NCBI GenBank assembly: GCA_009779045.1
Contig: WREZ01000085.1
Span: 1 to 5,964 of the forward strand
Direction of reading: 5' to 3'
DNA length: 5,964 nucleotides
DNA from: Candidatus Bathycorpusculum sp.
GTDB lineage: Archaea > Thermoproteota > Bathyarchaeia > Bathyarchaeales > Bathycorpusculaceae
Shown one piece after another: positions 1 to 5,314 of the stretch. Under the pieces are notes generated by a model that was not told where the DNA came from, ran no database searches, and saw only the letters and a list, made by a program, of their open reading frames with translations. A program made the translations under genes and the position numbers. Position 1 is the stretch's first letter; every line of letters begins with the position of its first letter.

Positions 1-960
1 GGTTTTTAGTCCATGAAGTTCTAGTACAGCATCTTCTAGGTCACGGGCAGAGAAATGTACATATCGACTCGTCATTTTACTACCATAGGTCCAACCAGCG
101 AATTGTTCAAGTCGGGCTTCGGTGAAAACTTTAGCCATAGCAGTTAGAGAAGTATGGCGATATAGGTAGGGCCATATGTCTTTTTTTATACCCCCCTTTT
201 GAGCTATACGTTTGATTATCGCACTGAAATGTCGATAACTTAGACGTTTTCCTAAATGATTATTGTCTAGGGCACACCATAGAGGCGCATCAGGTTCGGT
301 CTTGTTGGGGTGATCTTCTAACCATTCCAGTAAAGATTTACAGGATAGAACCAGAGGTATACGTTTGATGCCGGTTTTACCATTTGCAGCAATAAGACAG
401 TACTCATCTTTGAATATTACACTACAAATAGTCATCGTTAAAAGCTCCCCAGGTCGCAGGGCCGCTTCAAAGAGCACATACAACATTGCTCTATCACGCT
501 TATTAGTGGATGCTTTGATAATTGCAGCAAAATCATCAGGGGTAAGCAGGCTTTCAGGGGTTACGCGAGAATCCTTTTCTTTCACTGCTAAACTAATCCA
601 ACTAACCTCTGAGGGCAAGGGAGTGCCTTTTACACAACTATCAACTTTAGCGTATTGAACAAGTTTACGCAAAACCAACTTTTTATCACGCTTAGTCCAC
701 GCTTTATGGTTACTACCGTTTATGGCGGCAACAACTGTTTCAACCTCTGATTTTGTCATCACTTTAAGGTCAACATCTATTATACGTAAAATTGCAGGCA
801 TATGAGAAGCATATTTTGATACTCGAGCTACAGAGAGCCCTATAGCCCCTAAATGGTCCAAAAAGCGTAATGCAGTTTTGCCATTACGCAACAGGTTGAT
901 GTTGCGACGGGATCTAACAAGGCGCTGTTCATAGTCATGTATTGATTCATTATTGGTCAT
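1..960 (-). CDS. Archaeal tyrosine recombinase (phage integrase family), C-terminus cut by window edge
   Basis: Translating the minus strand from the ATG at 960 gives 320 uninterrupted residues that leave the window in frame with no stop. The catalytic domain is clear: box I arginine R169 in ALRPGEL, the beta-hairpin lysine K195 in NGKTG, box II R268 in PYLYRHTSLT, W290 in AGW, and nucleophile Y300 in SRYVH. The N-terminal 140 residues are the expected DNA-binding (SAM-like) region. Box II reads YxxR instead of HxxR, a variant I associate with archaeal integrases. The gene starts 58 bases past the 3' end of a tRNA-Asp on the same strand, so it is probably the integrase of an element inserted in that tRNA. 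I chose ATG 960 because a TATA-like box (979-989) lies about 25 bases upstream and there is no Shine-Dalgarno, suggesting a leaderless message. The frame stays open to an ATG at 1068 inside the tRNA, which I consider less likely. Only a few C-terminal residues should be missing. Confidence 0.93.
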   Translation of the reverse strand, partial: MTNNESIHDYEQRLVRSRRNINLLRNGKTALRFLDHLGAIGLSVARVSKYASHMPAILRIIDVDLKVMTKSEVETVVAAINGSNHKAWTKRDKKLVLRKLVQYAKVDSCVKGTPLPSEVSWISLAVKEKDSRVTPESLLTPDDFAAIIKASTNKRDRAMLYVLFEAALRPGELLTMTICSVIFKDEYCLIAANGKTGIKRIPLVLSCKSLLEWLEDHPNKTEPDAPLWCALDNNHLGKRLSYRHFSAIIKRIAQKGGIKKDIWPYLYRHTSLTAMAKVFTEARLEQFAGWTYGSKMTSRYVHFSARDLEDAVLELHGLKT

Positions 961-978
961 GCTCTTATTATTTTTTGG

Positions 979-989
979 AAATTTAAAAA
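979..989 (-). promoter_or_regulatory. TATA-like box of the integrase gene
   Basis: On the minus strand this reads TTTTTAAATTT, from 19 to 29 bases before the ATG at 960. That spacing would place transcription initiation almost exactly at the start codon, giving a leaderless mRNA. No Shine-Dalgarno sequence precedes the ATG, which fits. The call is from position and composition only; transcription from the upstream tRNA promoter could also contribute. Confidence 0.5.
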
Positions 990-1018
990 CCTGAGGAAGA
1001 GCACCAGAAACAGAAGGT

Positions 1019-1060
1019 TGGCGCTCGGGCCGGGATTCGGACCCGGGTCCTACGGGCGAC
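1019..1060 (-). other. Putative attachment site (att) in the 3' half of tRNA-Asp
   Basis: Integrases of this kind recombine in tRNA genes, usually across the anticodon loop or T arm to the 3' end, and the incoming element restores the tRNA sequence. Here the 3' half of tRNA-Asp, including the T arm and encoded CCA, borders the integrase gene. The exact crossover core cannot be defined without the second copy. The T-loop base at position 55 is atypical and may have come from the element. Confidence 0.45.
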
Positions 1061-1096
1061 AGCCGCATATACTAGACCGAACTATACTACCCGAGC
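1019..1096 (-). tRNA. tRNA-Asp (anticodon GTC), 3' CCA encoded
   Basis: Read on the minus strand from 1096, the molecule folds into a complete cloverleaf without an intron. Acceptor GCTCGGG pairs with CCCGAGC. The D stem GTAT/GTAT has two G-T wobbles, and its loop contains GG at 18-19. Anticodon stem TGCGG/CCGTA encloses loop CTGTCGC with anticodon GTC. The variable loop is GGAC and the T stem is CCGGG/CCCGG. The discriminator is G, as expected for tRNA-Asp, and CCA follows directly (1021-1019). The T loop is TCCGAAT rather than the near-universal TTCGAAT, so position 55 is C where pseudouridine is normally made. Its 3' end borders an integrase gene, so it is probably an integration target. 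It lies divergently from the uS10 gene. Confidence 0.93.
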
Positions 1097-1129
1097 TTTT
1101 AAACGCCGAAACAATACATATCATTAGCC

Positions 1130-1136
1130 TAATTAA
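1130..1136 (-). promoter_or_regulatory. Possible TATA box for tRNA-Asp
   Basis: The minus strand reads TTAATTA here, preceded by purines (AAAGG) that could act as a BRE. It lies 34-40 bases before the tRNA 5' end, which would give a leader of several bases removed by RNase P. Alternative AT-rich candidates lie closer (TGATATGTAT about 20-27 bases upstream), so this is a weak call. Confidence 0.25.
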
Positions 1137-1401
1137 CCTTTCTCGAAAAAGCAGCTAATCCAAAATATCATCGCTATAAAAAGTTGAAGCAATTACAAAC
1201 ATTAAGTATTAAACCCAGAAAGATATCTGGAACCGAAGATTGTTAGTGCAAATTGGTTGTTTGTTGTTTTATTGTAGGCATAGGGTTTTTTAGTTAGTTG
1301 TTTATTTGTGTAGTAAGTAAAAGTTAGAGTTAAGCGTAAAAGTTGTCGGTGATGGTGTTTGGGCTTATCTTAGCCTTAACATTGGGTTTGTGTTACGATA
1401 G

Positions 1402-1410
1402 CTTTTTAAA
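1402..1410 (+). promoter_or_regulatory. TATA box of the uS10 gene
   Basis: The sequence CTTTTTAAA lies about 52-59 bases before the uS10 ATG. Initiation 25 or so bases downstream would fall near 1430-1433, giving a leader of about 30 bases. The leader has only a weak Shine-Dalgarno-like GGGATTG around 1444-1450. The box is the best TATA match in the upstream region. Confidence 0.5.
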
Positions 1411-1460
1411 GTGCGTTATTGACTCTAAGGATTGCAATAAATCGGGATTGACGTTCAAAA

Positions 1461-1769
1461 ATGGTAAGAAAAGCACGAATACGCCTCACAAGCACTGACT
1501 ATGGTAAGCTTGAAGATGTATGTGAGGAACTTAAAAACATAGCAACAAAGACAGGCGTGAAGATCAATGGTCCAGTACCATTACCTACAAAACGCTTACG
1601 TGTTCCAGTTCTTAAAACGCCCTGTGGAGAAGGCACAGCCACATGGGATAGATGGGAAATGCGCATTCACAAACGATTAATTGACATAGACTCTGAAGAA
1701 CGTGTCATGAGACGTATCATGCGCATACGCGTACCAGAAGAAGTACACGTAACTATAGAACTAATCTAA
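1461..1769 (+). CDS. rps10: 30S ribosomal protein uS10 (S10), archaeal type
   Basis: This 102-residue protein is a component of the small ribosomal subunit head. Recognition is from nearly the whole length: the N-terminal [18 protein letters not shown], the loop [18 protein letters not shown], the signature [20 protein letters not shown], and the C-terminal [15 protein letters not shown]. Length matches archaeal uS10 exactly, so the ATG at 1461 is secure. Residues KTPCGEG resemble the eukaryotic S20 version more than the common archaeal SPDGEG. In many archaea this gene follows elongation factor 1-alpha; here it stands alone, with its own TATA box upstream and a terminator downstream. Codon use is A/C-rich at third positions, unlike the G/T-rich leader just before it. 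Confidence 0.98.
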   Translation: MVRKARIRLTSTDYGKLEDVCEELKNIATKTGVKINGPVPLPTKRLRVPVLKTPCGEGTATWDRWEMRIHKRLIDIDSEERVMRRIMRIRVPEEVHVTIELI

Positions 1770-1779
1770 CACATCAACA

Positions 1780-1791
1780 TTTTTTTAAAAA
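1780..1791. terminator. Bidirectional T-run terminator between convergent genes
   Basis: Seven T bases followed by five A bases lie 10 bases after the uS10 stop, so the + strand carries a T7 run and the minus strand a T5 run. Archaeal transcription commonly stops at such runs without a hairpin. The site sits between uS10 and the convergent helix-hairpin-helix gene, whose stop is 30 bases to the right, so it could serve both. Confidence 0.55.
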
Positions 1792-1820
1792 CCCAGTTCC
1801 ATTTTAACAACAATTTACTA

Positions 1821-2399
1821 TTAAGAGTCGTCAATGCTTCTCTTGTATATGGCCTTGTCAATTATTCGAACATCTAAATTATGTTTATTGGCAGCCTTCC
1901 TAAGAGACAACAGCAACGTTTGATAATTCATAGCTGTTAACAAATTTGACGGTGCATTACCCAAAAACGGTTTCCAAACACGTACATCAAAAAAACCATA
2001 ATTCTTTGGATCAAAAAACATCAAAACAACACTAGCAATAACAGGATTAACACCCTCAAGTGTAGCTAAACAATTCATACGATAAAGATCATTTCCTTCA
2101 GGCAAATTAAAAACTTGACTAGAAACACGCTCCACTAACTCATCACTATTACGACTAACCAACGCTATCGCACGAGTTTTCTTATCAGACTCCCCTCGAA
2201 ATAGCCACTCAACAACTCCAACCAAATCAGACTTAGTCATAACTTTATTCTTACGAAACCTGGCACCTAACTCTCGCTCCCGTTGCGCCAAAAAACCATA
2301 CGCTTTATCATATTTACGACTCCACAGCAAATAATCAGCCTTATCCAAATTTAACACACACCAAACAATATTCAAACAGTTACATTTTTGCTTTTTCAT
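1821..2399 (-). CDS. Helix-hairpin-helix protein resembling HhH DNA glycosylases
   Basis: I recognise the core but not a named family member. Residues 112-125 (LATLEGVNPVIASVV) look like the helix-hairpin-helix of the EndoIII/OGG superfamily (typically LPGVGxxTAxxIL). D138 in FFDVRVW falls 22 residues after the hairpin glycine, the same spacing as the catalytic aspartate in VDTHV of EndoIII-type enzymes. The position of the EndoIII lysine is valine here, and there is no C-terminal iron-sulfur cysteine cluster, so any base-removal activity would be monofunctional. The 192-residue length suits small archaeal HhH proteins. The N-terminus carries three cysteines (C6, C8, C14) of unknown purpose. 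An in-frame TAG lies two codons upstream of ATG 2399, so the start cannot be earlier. There is no Shine-Dalgarno and no good TATA box; it lies 68 bases after an RNase HII-like gene and is probably co-transcribed with it. Coding sequence is markedly G/T-rich. Confidence 0.75.
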   Translation of the reverse strand: MKKQKCNCLNIVWCVLNLDKADYLLWSRKYDKAYGFLAQRERELGARFRKNKVMTKSDLVGVVEWLFRGESDKKTRAIALVSRNSDELVERVSSQVFNLPEGNDLYRMNCLATLEGVNPVIASVVLMFFDPKNYGFFDVRVWKPFLGNAPSNLLTAMNYQTLLLSLRKAANKHNLDVRIIDKAIYKRSIDDS

Positions 2400-2467
2400 T
2401 AACTACAACAAAACAACAACGAACCATTGAACTAATGACTAACTTGCAAAGACAAGACAATAAGAGA

Positions 2468-3160
2468 TTACTTTTTCTTTCTGCTTTTTTTAGGACGTTT
2501 AACGGGTTTATGGGGTTTGTGTTGTTTCCAACATTTTTTACAGTATACGGGTTTTGTAACGTCTGGCTGAAAGTGTACTTCACAGTTGTGACCGCAGTCA
2601 GCACAAACTGCTTTATATGTTTGAGCACCGTGTTCAGTTTGATGAGCTATAACCGGAAGTTTTTTGAATAGCTGATAGTTTTTGAGTTTTGGCCACCCAG
2701 TTTTTGCGTATTTTAACATTTCAGGGTTATTTTTTAGCCATCGCATCATGTGAAAAAAGTTTTTGCCCCGTTTTTCTTCACGTTCTGTTAAAGGTTCATA
2801 GCCTAAGTTATGAAGTTCATCTATATAGGCAATTTCAATTAAGCGTTGAGCTTCCCCTTCGACATGAACACGTTTAACACGATCTTCACCATAAACTTTA
2901 CGCAAATCATCAGCAGCAACATCAAAAATACAGCCTTGACAGATGTGAATTTCTTCATCAGCTTTAGGATTAAAATCTGCAACAAGTTTAGAAACAATAC
3001 GCGAAGACTCTTTTAAATACGCCTTTTCTTTAAAAATTTCCTGATAGAAACGTACATCAATAAGATCATATTTGAAGTCGCTTGTTTCTTGTCGATAGAC
3101 GCCAATTACAACACCGAAAAGTAAATCGCCACTGCCAGCATCGTCAACTATAACTGTCAC
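2468..3160 (-). CDS. Uncharacterised protein: RNase HII-like N-terminal motif plus C-terminal zinc ribbon
   Basis: I start this 230-residue protein at GTG 3160, preceded by GAGGG seven bases upstream and by a TATA box at 3203-3210; the frame is open to 3253, but that extension is unlikely. The N-terminus reads VIVDDAGSGDLLFGVVIG, close in pattern to the active-site strand of RNase HII (VDEAGRGPLAGPVVAA), with DD for DE. Further conserved-looking acidic residues occur at E102 and E104 (VHVEGEAQ) and D114. An RNase H-like fold is my inference. A CxxC pair (C186, C189) and a second (C207, C210) about 17 residues later form a zinc ribbon (CADCG, YCKKC). The tail of about 20 residues is almost entirely lysine, arginine, proline and histidine, as in nucleic-acid-binding tails. 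The middle is helical and charged. It is the first gene of a likely two-gene unit with the HhH protein. Existence is well supported; function is not established. Confidence 0.85.
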   Translation of the reverse strand: MTVIVDDAGSGDLLFGVVIGVYRQETSDFKYDLIDVRFYQEIFKEKAYLKESSRIVSKLVADFNPKADEEIHICQGCIFDVAADDLRKVYGEDRVKRVHVEGEAQRLIEIAYIDELHNLGYEPLTEREEKRGKNFFHMMRWLKNNPEMLKYAKTGWPKLKNYQLFKKLPVIAHQTEHGAQTYKAVCADCGHNCEVHFQPDVTKPVYCKKCWKQHKPHKPVKRPKKSRKKK

Positions 3161-3167
3161 TATTAAT

Positions 3168-3172
3168 CCCTC
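3168..3172 (-). promoter_or_regulatory. Ribosome binding site deciding the GTG start at 3160
   Basis: The minus strand reads GAGGG, seven bases before the GTG. No comparable site precedes the ATG at 3253, and the intervening 31 codons translate to a hydrophobic stretch unlike the rest of the protein. This site therefore decides the start. Confidence 0.65.
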
Positions 3173-3202
3173 AAACTTTATTGAAATATGTATGTATTCA
3201 GT

Positions 3203-3210
3203 TATAAAAA
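3203..3210 (-). promoter_or_regulatory. TATA box for the RNase HII-like / HhH gene pair
   Basis: The minus strand reads TTTTTATA here, about 43-50 bases before the GTG at 3160. Initiation about 25 bases downstream, near 3180, would give a leader of about 20 bases that contains the GAGGG ribosome binding site. The geometry also argues against translation from the ATG at 3253. Confidence 0.5.
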
Positions 3211-3381
3211 TAGCTCTCTTAAAGCAGGCAGAAAATAAGAACAGCAAAAACAAAAATTGTTACAGACTTATTTTACATTTTTTTGTTAGGTCAATATAAC
3301 AGTTGTTCTGTGTATAGGTCTTAGTATTGGCTGTTTTTCTTTGATTGTATAGTTTTGTTGTTTTTAATAGGTTTAGTTATC

Positions 3382-3393
3382 ACTAAATTTATT
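3382..3393 (+). promoter_or_regulatory. Possible TATA box for the aldolase-dehydrogenase operon
   Basis: The sequence CTAAATTTATTA lies 40-51 bases before the aldolase ATG and would place initiation near 3412, with a short leader holding the GGAG ribosome binding site. Another T/A-rich candidate, TTTTTAATA at 3361-3369, is equally possible and would give a longer leader. The region is shared with the divergent RNase HII-like gene. Confidence 0.3.
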
Positions 3394-3420
3394 ATGCAGA
3401 AAACATGAAGGTTCCTTAAC

Positions 3421-3424
3421 GGAG
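3421..3424 (+). promoter_or_regulatory. Shine-Dalgarno site of the LsrF-like gene
   Basis: GGAG lies eight bases before ATG 3433. It favours this start over the in-frame ATG four codons later, and the resulting protein begins right at the conserved WGMQNRL motif of the family. Confidence 0.65.
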
Positions 3425-3432
3425 AAATTATT

Positions 3433-4230
3433 ATGGAATGGGGTATGCAAAATAGATTAAATAGACTCATTCAAAAAGATGGCAAAGCCTTCTTTTTACC
3501 AATTGATCATGGGTACTTTCAGGGTCCAACACGCTGTTTGGAGAAGCCTGCTAATACAATAAAACCAATTATTCAATATGCGGATGCTTTAATGCTTACG
3601 CGGGGAGTTTTACGTAACTGTGTTGATCCAGCTGTTGATAAGCCCTTTGTTATGAGGGTTTCAGGTGCAGTTTCAGTGGTGGGGGAAGATTTGGCAAATG
3701 AGAGTCTTGTTACCTCTATTGAGGAAATTGTTCGGTTAAATGCTTCGGCGGTTTCTATGTCAGTTTTTGTTGGTTCAAAATATGAAAATAAGAGTTTGAC
3801 TAATTTGTCTAAGCTTGTTGATGAGTGTGAGGGTTATGGTGTGCCTGTTATGGCTGTTTGTGCTGTTGGGAAGGAGCTTGAGAAGAGGGAGGCTAGGTAT
3901 TTAGCGCTTTCTGCGCGTATTGCCGCTGAAATTGGAGCGCGTGTGGTAAAAACGTATTATTGTGCGGAGCGTTTTGAAAAGGTTGTTGATGGTTGTCCGG
4001 TGCCTGTTGTAATTGCTGGGGGACCAAAAGCGGAAACTCAGAGGGAAGTTTTTGACTTTGTGTATGATGGTATGCAAAAAGGGGCTATAGGTGTTAATTT
4101 GGGTAGAAATATTTGGCAAAGTGAGTATCCTGTTGCGTCAATTAGAGCTATACGTGCTATAATACATGAGAATTTCACAGCTAAAGAAGCTGAAGACCTT
4201 TACAATCAAATTATAGCAGGAAAAGCTTAA
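3433..4230 (+). CDS. LsrF-like class I aldolase/thiolase (DeoC/FbaB superfamily)
   Basis: The 265-residue protein is a TIM-barrel Schiff-base enzyme close in pattern to LsrF, which in enteric bacteria transfers the acetyl group of 3-hydroxy-5-phosphonooxypentane-2,4-dione to CoA during AI-2 breakdown. Shared blocks are WGMQNRLNRL near the start, IDHGYFQGPT (24-33), LMLTRGVLR, RLNASAV, AVGKELEKREARYLAL, VVKTYYC, CPVPVVIAGGPK and GVNLGRNIWQ. K173 in VVKTYYC aligns with the Schiff-base lysine K203 of E. coli LsrF. The last glycine-rich blocks (IAGG, GVNLGRN) would bind the substrate phosphate. It lacks the roughly 30-residue N-terminal extension of E. coli LsrF. No lsr transporter, kinase or LsrR is visible; the next gene, 21 bases on, is a zinc dehydrogenase. 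The family also contains fructose-bisphosphate aldolases and ADH synthase, so the real substrate in this archaeon is open. The coding strand is strongly G/T-rich. Confidence 0.92.
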   Translation: MEWGMQNRLNRLIQKDGKAFFLPIDHGYFQGPTRCLEKPANTIKPIIQYADALMLTRGVLRNCVDPAVDKPFVMRVSGAVSVVGEDLANESLVTSIEEIVRLNASAVSMSVFVGSKYENKSLTNLSKLVDECEGYGVPVMAVCAVGKELEKREARYLALSARIAAEIGARVVKTYYCAERFEKVVDGCPVPVVIAGGPKAETQREVFDFVYDGMQKGAIGVNLGRNIWQSEYPVASIRAIRAIIHENFTAKEAEDLYNQIIAGKA

Positions 4231-4240
4231 CCGAGTTTAA

Positions 4241-4245
4241 GGTGA
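4241..4245 (+). promoter_or_regulatory. Shine-Dalgarno site of the zinc dehydrogenase
   Basis: GGTGA lies six bases before ATG 4252. This selects ATG 4252 over the TTG one codon upstream and supports translation as a downstream gene of an operon with the LsrF-like gene. Confidence 0.65.
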
Positions 4246-4251
4246 GTTTTG

Positions 4252-5286
4252 ATGCTTGTTGCAGTTTACTACAATAATAAAGAGATTCCTATAGAAGAGT
4301 TTCCTATGCCTGAGATAGGGGAAGAAGAAATTTTATTAAAAGTTATGGCAAGTGGTATCTGTGGTAGTGATGTCCTTGAATGGTATCGCTTGCCAAAAGC
4401 GCCCCTAGTGTTAGGACATGAGGCTACAGGGGTAATTGAGCAAGTAGGCAAAAAAGTGGCTAATTTGAAAGTGGGCGATCGCGTTTTTGTCTCCCATCAC
4501 GTACCCTGCAACACTTGCATCCATTGTCAAAAGGGTCATCATACTGCCTGTGAAACACTACATAATACTAATTATTTTCCAGGTGGTTTTGCCCAATATA
4601 TCAAAGTACCAAAAATTAATGTTCAATTAGGCATATACAAATTACCTAACGACATGACCTATGAGGAAGGCACATTTATAGAACCCTTAGCTTGCGTTGC
4701 TCGAGGACAAAGATTAGCCGACATACAAAAAGAAGACACAGTACTAATAATTGGCAGTGGCATCTCAGGTATCCTACATACGCAGTTAGCTAAATTTAAA
4801 AATGCAAAAAAAGTCATAGTTGCAGACATTAACCAATACCGTATGAAATTAGCCGTGCAATTCGGAGCTGACTACGCATTTAACTCCGATGCCACTTTAC
4901 CACAAAAAATTAAAGCCATAAACAACGGCCGTTTAGCAGACAAAGTAATTGTTTGCACCGGAGCCACTCCCGCAGTAACATTAGCTGTTGACTGCATAGA
5001 AAAAGGCGGCACCACACTATTCTTCGCAGTCCCAGATCCAACCATAAAAATACCCTTACCAATTAACCAATTTTGGAGAAACGAAATCACCATCCAAACC
5101 AGCTACGGCGCAGCACCAAACGACCTAGAAGAAGCACTAAAAACTCTTACAACAAAAAAACTAAACATCAAAGACATGATAACCCACAGACTACCACTAC
5201 GTGAAACACAAGAAGGCTTCCGACTAATGACAAACAATGGCGAATCACTAAAAATAATCCTTGAACCAAACAACCCAAACCTATAA
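4252..5286 (+). CDS. Zinc-dependent medium-chain alcohol/polyol dehydrogenase
   Basis: This 344-residue MDR enzyme should oxidise an alcohol, polyol or hydroxy acid with NAD(P). The catalytic zinc site is visible: C37 in GICGSD, H56-E57 in LGHE, and E144 in IEPLACV. The structural zinc cysteines are C86, C89, C92 and C100. The Rossmann motif is GSGISG (168-173), followed by D192 in VIVADIN, where an acidic residue favours NAD over NADP. Length is typical of the sorbitol/threonine dehydrogenase group. The substrate is not predictable. It follows the LsrF-like gene by 21 bases and has its own ribosome binding site, so the two probably act in one pathway: the dehydrogenase could make or consume the keto compound handled by the aldolase. 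Base use changes inside the gene: the first part is G/T-rich at third positions, and the part after about 4600 is strongly A/C-rich, with an asparagine-rich C-terminal tail. Confidence 0.93.
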   Translation: MLVAVYYNNKEIPIEEFPMPEIGEEEILLKVMASGICGSDVLEWYRLPKAPLVLGHEATGVIEQVGKKVANLKVGDRVFVSHHVPCNTCIHCQKGHHTACETLHNTNYFPGGFAQYIKVPKINVQLGIYKLPNDMTYEEGTFIEPLACVARGQRLADIQKEDTVLIIGSGISGILHTQLAKFKNAKKVIVADINQYRMKLAVQFGADYAFNSDATLPQKIKAINNGRLADKVIVCTGATPAVTLAVDCIEKGGTTLFFAVPDPTIKIPLPINQFWRNEITIQTSYGAAPNDLEEALKTLTTKKLNIKDMITHRLPLRETQEGFRLMTNNGESLKIILEPNNPNL

Positions 5287-5289
5287 AAA
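5282..5289 (+). promoter_or_regulatory. TATA box overlapping the dehydrogenase stop codon, for the nitroreductase gene
   Basis: TATAAAAA includes the TAA stop of the dehydrogenase and lies 26-33 bases before ATG 5315. That spacing would start transcription about at the ATG, giving a leaderless message, and no Shine-Dalgarno sequence is present. The nitroreductase may therefore be transcribed separately as well as by read-through. Confidence 0.45.
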
Positions 5290-5314
5290 AAATAAAACCA
5301 ATCAACTCTCTTTT

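Larger units (their letters stand above)
1..1060. mobile_element. Right-hand end of a probable integrated genetic element (rest lies left of the window)
   Basis: An integrase gene abuts the 3' end of a tRNA gene in the same orientation, which is the usual arrangement at one end of an archaeal provirus, plasmid or genomic island. The element would extend leftward past base 1 and should end at a second copy of the tRNA-Asp 3' part. That second copy is not in the window, so element size, type and integrity cannot be judged. The right border is placed within the tRNA 3' half and is approximate. Confidence 0.55.
1097..1460. other. Gene-free intergenic region between tRNA-Asp and uS10
   Basis: This 364-base stretch separates the divergent tRNA-Asp and uS10 genes. 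I find no convincing gene in it. It is A/C-rich near the tRNA and becomes strongly G/T-rich from about 1235 to 1400. It holds the presumed tRNA promoter at its left end and a good TATA box for uS10 at its right end. A small hairpin can form at 1215-1230 (CCAGA, six-base loop, TCTGG), with no T run after it. A 48-codon reading frame at 1352-1498 runs into uS10 in another frame and is not supported as a gene. Confidence 0.6.

Noticed and set aside
365..658. A 97-codon frame on the + strand
   Set aside because: It lies wholly within the integrase gene on the opposite strand and encodes nothing recognisable.
1340..1360. A box C-like GTGATGG that might mark a C/D box guide RNA
   Set aside because: It has one mismatch to RUGAUGA and I found no suitably spaced box D (CTGA) or inner C'/D' pair.
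1352..1498. A 48-codon + strand frame with a hydrophobic N-terminus, ending inside uS10
   Set aside because: It covers the uS10 TATA box and start in a different frame, has no usable ribosome binding site or recognisable family, and its hydrophobicity follows from the T-rich region.
2435..2671. A 78-codon + strand frame rich in phenylalanine
   Set aside because: It is antisense to the zinc-ribbon end of the RNase HII-like gene; the hydrophobic look comes from reading lysine-rich codons backwards.
3161..3253. A 31-codon N-terminal extension of the RNase HII-like protein that looks like a signal peptide
   Set aside because: The TATA box at 3203-3210 and the GAGGG site before GTG 3160 lie inside it, so translation most likely starts at 3160.
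3405..3419. A four-codon leader frame (MKVP) just before the aldolase ribosome binding site
   Set aside because: It has no ribosome binding site, may lie before the transcript start, and frames this short are common by chance.
5261..5314. A longer nitroreductase start at TTG 5261 overlapping the dehydrogenase end
   Set aside because: The added residues do not match the family, and the TATA box spacing fits ATG 5315.
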